A program made the position numbers and the translations under genes. This document shows, in pieces, positions 58,888 to 64,000 of a stretch of 64,000 nucleotides of DNA. Below the pieces are notes generated by a model. The model searched no databases. It was given only the letters and a program-made list of their open reading frames with translations, and had not been told where the DNA came from. Origin of the DNA: Fennellomyces sp. T-0311 (Eukaryota > Mucoromycota > Mucoromycetes > Mucorales > Lichtheimiaceae); contig JALLLT010000020.1 of NCBI GenBank assembly GCA_025266875.1, positions 682,001 through 746,000 of the forward strand. Direction: 5' to 3'. The first letter of the stretch is position 1; every line of letters starts with the position of its first letter.

Positions 58888-59675
58888 TATTATTATATAA
58901 AGCTCAAGTCAATTTGTAATTTGTCGACAATTGCTTTACTTGTAAAATATTCGCCGTCCTGTACCATTTTCTTGTTAATGGTGATGGGAAGCGCTTAGCA
59001 TAATGCTTACTTCTGATGGAACCAACCAACTATCTGAGATGCAGCATTTATAGGCAGGATCGGGTAGCTTATAATAATTCCCGTAGTACAGACTAGAATG
59101 ATTGCACTGCTCTAACAGTGGTAGCTCTCACTTACATATGGAATTTCCTTGTTCCCATGGATGGTTGTGCCTATTGTTCTTGGGGACTTCCGCATCGCCT
59201 ATAGTGACATGCAAATTTTTAAGCTATGCATGAAGAATGTAACGTAACTATTCCCACACTCGCTTAGTTTATTAGCTTTCAACCTCCTAGTAGGAAAAGT
59301 CAAACATGGCCGTTGCATATAACCGGTTTCAAGTATCTGACATCTGAGCCAAGCTACATACGTGCTGCGACCTACACCTTTCAAGTTTTTTTAGTTGTCA
59401 AAATATAATGAGAAGGTTGATGACGGCTCTGCTACACAAATTACGATACTCTTACGTAAATGCGTGATGTACTCTTCGTGCGGTTTGTGAAGCTGCATAC
59501 CATATTAAGTAGATGACATGAAGAGCTGGCTCGTTCACAGTGAGGCAGGGTTGCACCACAGATATCTGTATGCCAATAATATTGTTTCTCATGAAACCCC
59601 TCGCGTTTACATTTGGACCCGGGCGCTGGACATTTTTTCCCATCACTTCTTTCTTTCTTTCTCTTATATTCTATA
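58888..59675. other. intergenic, nothing recognised
   Basis: Chitin synthase 3' flank and the leader of the next gene, which ends in a CT-rich tract (CTTCTTTCTTTCTTTCTC). Confidence 0.5.
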
Positions 59676-60590
59676 ATGTCTTTGTTTGCCGAGCAACAAC
59701 CGAGCAACATCCACTCCTCACAACAGCCGCGGCGACGAAGCAGCGCTGAAATCCGAGGACAGTCTGTCTCATCGGATGTTTTGGTGGCACTTCTCGACCG
59801 ACCGCAGGAAATGCGAATACTCGCATCACGGAACCCGCACTTTTATTTAGCATTGGAGAACTATATCACCGAAACTCAAGGTCTGGATGCTTGGGTGCAA
59901 TTCCAAGATATCGCCTATGCACCGCGAGAGGATTTACCCGACCGTGACTGGATGGCAGCCATTGCAAAGTTTCTGAGCCAGAACCCTGTCTTTCTGACCA
60001 AATTCAAAGAGAGTGTTGGATACTTTGACGAGGATGATGGCGACAGTCAGGCGACTTCGGATGAAGAAGAAATCGCTACCTCGAGTGGTGGCGAAGATGA
60101 ATTTGCTACCATGGTCCGTGAGCATGGGTATAATGAAGACGCGCCACCACCCCGCCGCAAATCTTCGCAGCTTATGCATCCTGCACTCGTAGTCACACAG
60201 CCACCTCCACCACCACCAAGGCCCGTTCTGTTGACATTACGCGATTATCCCGATATCCAAACACGACTCCCACTCATGTGTCCGGCCTTTTTTCGGATGG
60301 CCCGACAGCGTATGGCGGGTCCACCGGCATCCAAACGAAATAGTGTTCATCGTCGAAATTCGATCCTGGAAGACGACTTTGAAAATGGCGAAGGTGAAGA
60401 GCACCTGCGTTTTTCTTTTTGTGACCAAGAAGAATCGTATGAAAATTTTGTTGATGCTGTGTGCGCAACACGACACAATCTGCCTGATGACCAAATTTGG
60501 CTACGCAATGTTGCTGAGTCGCTGGACGGCTATCCCGAACTGCTGGACGATTTGAGGGAGATCGCTGTTTCTTTGGAGGATGACCATTAA
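59676..60590 (+). CDS. hypothetical acidic protein with an internal duplicated helical module
   Basis: Family not recognised. Single exon, 304 residues from ATG 59676 (the frame is open 21 codons further upstream, but through a CT-rich leader without ATG). Two related segments are visible. Segment 1 (about 35-125) has LVALLDRPQEMRILASRNPH, ITETQGLDAWVQFQDIA and LPDRDWMAAIAKFLSQNPVF, LTKFKESVGYFDED. Segment 2 (about 190-304) has LLTLRDYPDIQTRLPLMCPA, CDQEESYENFVDAVCAT and LPDDQIWLRNVAESLDGYPE, LLDDLREIAVSLED. Both end with a Leu-Pro-Asp...Trp/Ile helix, a short helix with Pro, and an acidic end. Between them lies an acidic/Ser stretch and a polyproline run (QPPPPPPRP). The layout suggests a helical protein-binding adaptor, possibly nuclear. 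No signal peptide or membrane span. Confidence 0.8.
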   Translation: MSLFAEQQPSNIHSSQQPRRRSSAEIRGQSVSSDVLVALLDRPQEMRILASRNPHFYLALENYITETQGLDAWVQFQDIAYAPREDLPDRDWMAAIAKFLSQNPVFLTKFKESVGYFDEDDGDSQATSDEEEIATSSGGEDEFATMVREHGYNEDAPPPRRKSSQLMHPALVVTQPPPPPPRPVLLTLRDYPDIQTRLPLMCPAFFRMARQRMAGPPASKRNSVHRRNSILEDDFENGEGEEHLRFSFCDQEESYENFVDAVCATRHNLPDDQIWLRNVAESLDGYPELLDDLREIAVSLEDDH

Positions 60591-60772
60591 AATAACAACG
60601 ATAATAAAAGCTCAGTTTACATGGGGATTTTTTGTGCATGTTTCTGTCTAAAACAGCTTTAAAAAATGATAATCGACGCAACGTTCTGTTTGAAAGTAAC
60701 AAATCCAAAGCAAGCATAGGCGGTGACTTCACTTAGTTGAAAAGTATTGTTTTTATTTGTGCAAGGCTAGTA

Positions 60773-63235
60773 GACCTGCCCCTACAGGGATATGGTCGCT
60801 TCCTTGCGGTACAAATGTGTATAGTATAAGATCATGTGCCATGTCTGAAAAAATCCTATTGGGAAAAAGTCAGACTTGTTTGATAAGGATGATGATGTAG
60901 AGCAATACATTAACCCGTCAATCTCGGTCAACGGTAGTTGCTAGCGCTGGGCCTTGTAATGTCTCCCCAGGGTCCGGTTCGTCCTCGTTGAATTCAACTT
61001 CCTTATGGCTTAATTCGTCGATTTTTCTCAGAACCTTAATTAGTGCAGGCCATGCTGTCGTCCATTTGCCTCGAGTTAGTCCAGTATCCGATCGTGGGAG
61101 GTTGTTCATGATGTTGTCAAATGGCTGTTGTTCGTCGCTTAGGTTTCGCATTGTACCATATGCATCCAGTAGTTCCTGGCTTAGTGGATGTAGTAATAGG
61201 CATAACGCATAGTGTTCTCTGGATGCCGCAGTTGCACCACACGCGCGCTCTTTCAATGGATATGATGGGAGCCAGTGCCATTTGACCAGATGGTGTCGAT
61301 CCTTGGAACTGACCGCAAGATATAAGATCGGATCCACTACACGCTGTGACCGAAGGCACCGAATCCGATTTGAACTTCTTGCGTCGGGAGGTTAACTCTT
61401 CATCACGTTTCTTTTCGATGGCCATAGTAACTGGATTGTCCGATGTATCTCGTCTTGTGGATATCTTGAGGTATTCTTGGTGGAGGGGGTTGGTTGCAGT
61501 TAATCGCCTCCATTGATGTAACAGTGCAGACCACAGTATACTTACAATCGTGTACGTTGCTGTGAGTCGGACAATGTAAACAATAACCCAAAGGTGGAAC
61601 CGGTTATATGAGAGTATAAACGATGAGGATTCCTGTATCCAGGAATCCTGCTTTATATATACGTCAGATATTAGGGGGTAATAGCTAAGGCGTCTATGAT
61701 CAACAATATACGAATTCCATCTAAGCTACACGTAATCCTAATATCCTTATCCAACCGCGCGCCATATGAGTTGTCGCATGCTACGTCCATCAATACGGTA
61801 TATGGATACTGCATGGCGATCAACCGGGTTGCAGGTTGGGTAACGTCTGTAATGGACACACCATTACAATTGAGCATCACCTGATTTCCTCGTGTTCCCT
61901 AGGTTGGTCAGTTCCACTGCACGCACCACTGTTGAAACTGGTAGTGAACGGAGTCGCGTGACGAATTTGAGCTGTAGTGTACGGCCTCTTATATGCATTG
62001 ATGGGATATTAGCCTGTACCATTGGGACGATGGTTGGAAACTTCATCGCCTTGTTACGATTGAGTGTTATTTTGATATATCTGATCTGGACTTTTTGCAA
62101 TTTGTCGAACTGTTGGCTGACAAAGCTGTTATGGCAAGCCCATATTCGAGGATCGGTCGAACAAAAGAACGATATGTACGAAGTGCGGGCCAGAGTCCAA
62201 TGCCGTATTGGTAGATTCCGAGTTGTCGTAGCAATGCCATGCTTCCAGTAGCCTTAGTGATGCGCTGATTGATAAGCATATCTGCGTCTAGACTCTGGTA
62301 CGTAAACGGGAGGTGAAGCCCAGATATTGGAAGCTGTTGACTTTGTTTATCGTTGTGCCGTATAACTCATACACATGTGTCGGTGCTCTGTTGGCATGTG
62401 AATTAGTTGTTGGTAGCGATGGAGGAGGTTCGATTTTGGCGTATTTATCAGGGTGCCATTGATATCCATAGCCGAGTGAATGTCGTTCGGCCAAGGACAG
62501 TAGGTGGGCCATGTCGTTTGGTGTACCCAAGAGTACAACATCATCGGCATATAAAAGTGCTGACACCATCGTGTGCGCCGAATCAGGAAGGTCTTTTCCG
62601 GAGCGACTAGTTGCACTTGCACTATAATGCAACGTCTGTACTGCTGCTTCCGTATTAATCGGTGGAGGTGTTGTACGAAGCAATACTGGTTGCTGTCCCA
62701 TACTATACATTCGGATGCGAAGTCGGTTTGGGAGTGACTTGATGAAGGCAGCATACAACAATGGACTGAGGATATACCCTTGTAATACACCTCGTGCTGG
62801 TTGTATGAATCGCGACTGATAGCTTTGCGAGATTATGCTAATGCGCACGCCGTCGAAGAGGTGCCGGGTAAGATGGAACAGAACGCTCGTCAGGTTTCCC
62901 TGCAACGTTGACCATATGATATCCCCTGAACTTGAATCATATGTCTGTTTGATGTCAAGGAATGCTTGTACTGGCGGCTCTCCATACTGACGGGTATGTT
63001 GACGGACAATCATGTTTAGTGCAAAGGCTTGATCGAGTGCACCTCGCTTATTCCGGAAATCCCCTTGTGCTATGTCCAATGCTGGCATTGCTTCGAGGGT
63101 TTTTGGCAATAAACAACGTTCGAGAAGTTTCCGCAATACACTTGTTAGACTGATTGTTTGGTAATTGCTGGCCTCCGTTGGGTCTCCTTTTTTGTATATT
63201 GGTTCTACCTGGGCTGTACGTAGAGCGTATCAAAA
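60773..63235 (-). mobile_element. degenerate LINE (non-LTR retrotransposon) with reverse-transcriptase core
   Basis: Minus-strand element, 5'-truncated. Near 63210-63060 the sequence reads VEPIYKKGDPTEASNYQTIS and LTSVLRKLLERCL, the classic entry of a LINE reverse transcriptase. A 282-codon frame (63136-62288) carries the motif RGVLQGYILSPLLY and the catalytic box LLYADDVVLLG. The thumb (YRSFVRPILEYGLAI) follows in another frame (62279-62067), then LQKVQIRYIKITLNRNKAM (62100-61864), and finally the Cys-His tail ERACGATAASREHYALCLLL and TGLTRGKWTTAWPALIKVLR. At least three frameshifts separate these, and no endonuclease domain is present. The 3' end matches the fragment at 27898-29040. It is inactive. 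Confidence 0.88.
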
Positions 63236-63332
63236 CCACAGGTCCGTGGAGGTCCGCGCAAGTCCAGTGAAGGTCCTAGAATTTAAACACAGAAAAGAAT
63301 TTTAGGTGCACGTACAAATCTTTTTTATGGAA

Positions 63333-63422
63333 AAATAAAGTGCAGCCTTCGCTTCGCCGCAGGGTTTGTGAGCCCCTCCGCTGCGCTGCGTGCCACTGCA
63401 CCCTTTGGGCTGCACTTTATTT
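63333..63422. repeat. 90-base hairpin with 15-base perfect arms
   Basis: AAATAAAGTGCAGCC at 63333-63347 and its exact reverse complement GGCTGCACTTTATTT at 63408-63422. The loop holds smaller CG-rich palindromic pieces (TTCGCTTCGCCG, CTCCGCTGCGCTGCG). Confidence 0.8.
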
Positions 63423-63479
63423 CGCTCCGCTCCGGTGTGTTTTGAGAGGCAATGTTTGAATAATTTGTTTGGAAGCCAA

Positions 63480-64000
63480 TGTTTGATAATTCAGTTTGAA
63501 AGGCCGCTGTATAATGCATGCTAGCAACGCGGCATTGTCACTAACTACACCCTAAATGACTAACTACACCGTAAACCCTATTGGGATGCTACTGTGTATA
63601 TTATCATGCTTAGGAGCACGTCACCTGTCTCGCTACGCTCGACTGAATGATCCCCTTCGCTGCGCTTCGGGTCATCCAACGGTGAGCCGGCTCATTATGC
63701 TTATTATTCGTAGTAAATACCAATTAGTTCACCTGGTTGGGCTAGATAGATGACACTGTTTGATAACTCGTTTAAAAGGTAACTGTCTATTGCATAGTGG
63801 CAAGGCTACATTGTCGCTAACTACACCCTAAACCCTATTGGAATGCTATTATGTACATTATCGTGCTTATGAGCACGTCACCTGTCTCGCTACGCTCGAC
63901 TGAATGATCCCCTGCGCTACGCTGCGGGTCATTCAACGGTGAGCCGGCTCATCCTGCTTGTTCTACGTAGTAAAGACACATTAATTCACCATGTTGGGTT
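63480..64000 (+). repeat. tandem direct repeat, unit about 260-280 bases, two copies
   Basis: Copies begin at 63480 and 63757 (TGTTTGATAA..). Each contains CTAACTACACC-TAAACCCTA, then ATGCTA-T-TGTA-ATTATC, then GAGCACGTCACCTGTCTCGC and TACGCTCGACTGAATGATCC, then GGTGAGCCGGCTCAT. The first copy has an extra short duplication of CTAACTACACC. The second copy reaches the window edge, so the array may continue. No coding function is evident. Confidence 0.85.

Noticed and set aside
63558..63590. CCCTAAACCCTA-like sequence as telomeric repeat
   Set aside because: Only one or two degenerate units inside a larger tandem repeat; not a telomere array.

Overview
The window is eukaryotic and fungal. Genes are intron-rich, and about sixty introns, nearly all 45-80 bases, can be placed by restoring conserved protein frames. 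The gene set points to an early-diverging filamentous fungus, most likely Mucoromycota/Mucorales. Evidence includes a chitin synthase with a myosin-like motor and DEK_C tail, a fungal kinesin-1, a Met10-type sulfite reductase flavoprotein, a Sho1-type SH3 membrane sensor, a GATA factor with an 18-residue finger loop, and degenerate LINEs. The species is not determined. No rRNA, tRNA, CRISPR array, origin or bacterial-style operon was recognised.

Layout, left to right. The left edge holds the 5' part of a BCAS3-like WD40 gene (minus). Then come a long single-exon sulfite reductase flavoprotein gene and an F-box/LRR gene. From 8.6 to 17.4 kb lies an old yellow enzyme (OYE) array: a dead copy, a convergent FucP-like MFS transporter, an intact copy and a third dead copy. 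Two short non-autonomous inverted-repeat elements follow, one of them 12 bases from the last OYE pseudogene. A lone membrane protein gene is at 19.3 kb. A LEA2-domain membrane protein and kinesin-1 diverge at 22-27 kb. A LINE fragment, RPS29 (small exons, final exon 9 bases) and a decayed coding tract fill 27.9-31.6 kb.

From 32 to 39.6 kb the window is dense in compact spliced housekeeping genes: Sho1, an MFSD10-like transporter, complex I NDUFS5, a PRL-type phosphatase with a CaaX tail, ARV1, and a YdcZ-type DMT protein. A second YdcZ paralogue at 43 kb follows 3.4 kb of decayed DNA that contains the tail of a lost third copy. A GATA factor (minus), a STIMATE-family protein, a Vnx1-like cation/H+ antiporter (minus), a 1813-residue chitin synthase and an unrecognised acidic protein with an internal repeat follow. 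The right edge is a degenerate LINE with its reverse-transcriptase core, a hairpin and a tandem repeat.

The genes do not form one pathway. Linked themes are inferences only: cell wall and stress sensing (Sho1, chitin synthase), ion and lipid homeostasis (Vnx1, STIMATE, ARV1), and local gene duplication with decay (OYE, YdcZ). I found no clearly new multi-gene system. The most unusual items are the two GC-AG introns, the YdcZ array with a ghost copy, the OYE birth-and-death array, a (TA)17 tract beside a chitin synthase splice acceptor, and the repeat-built protein at 59.7 kb.
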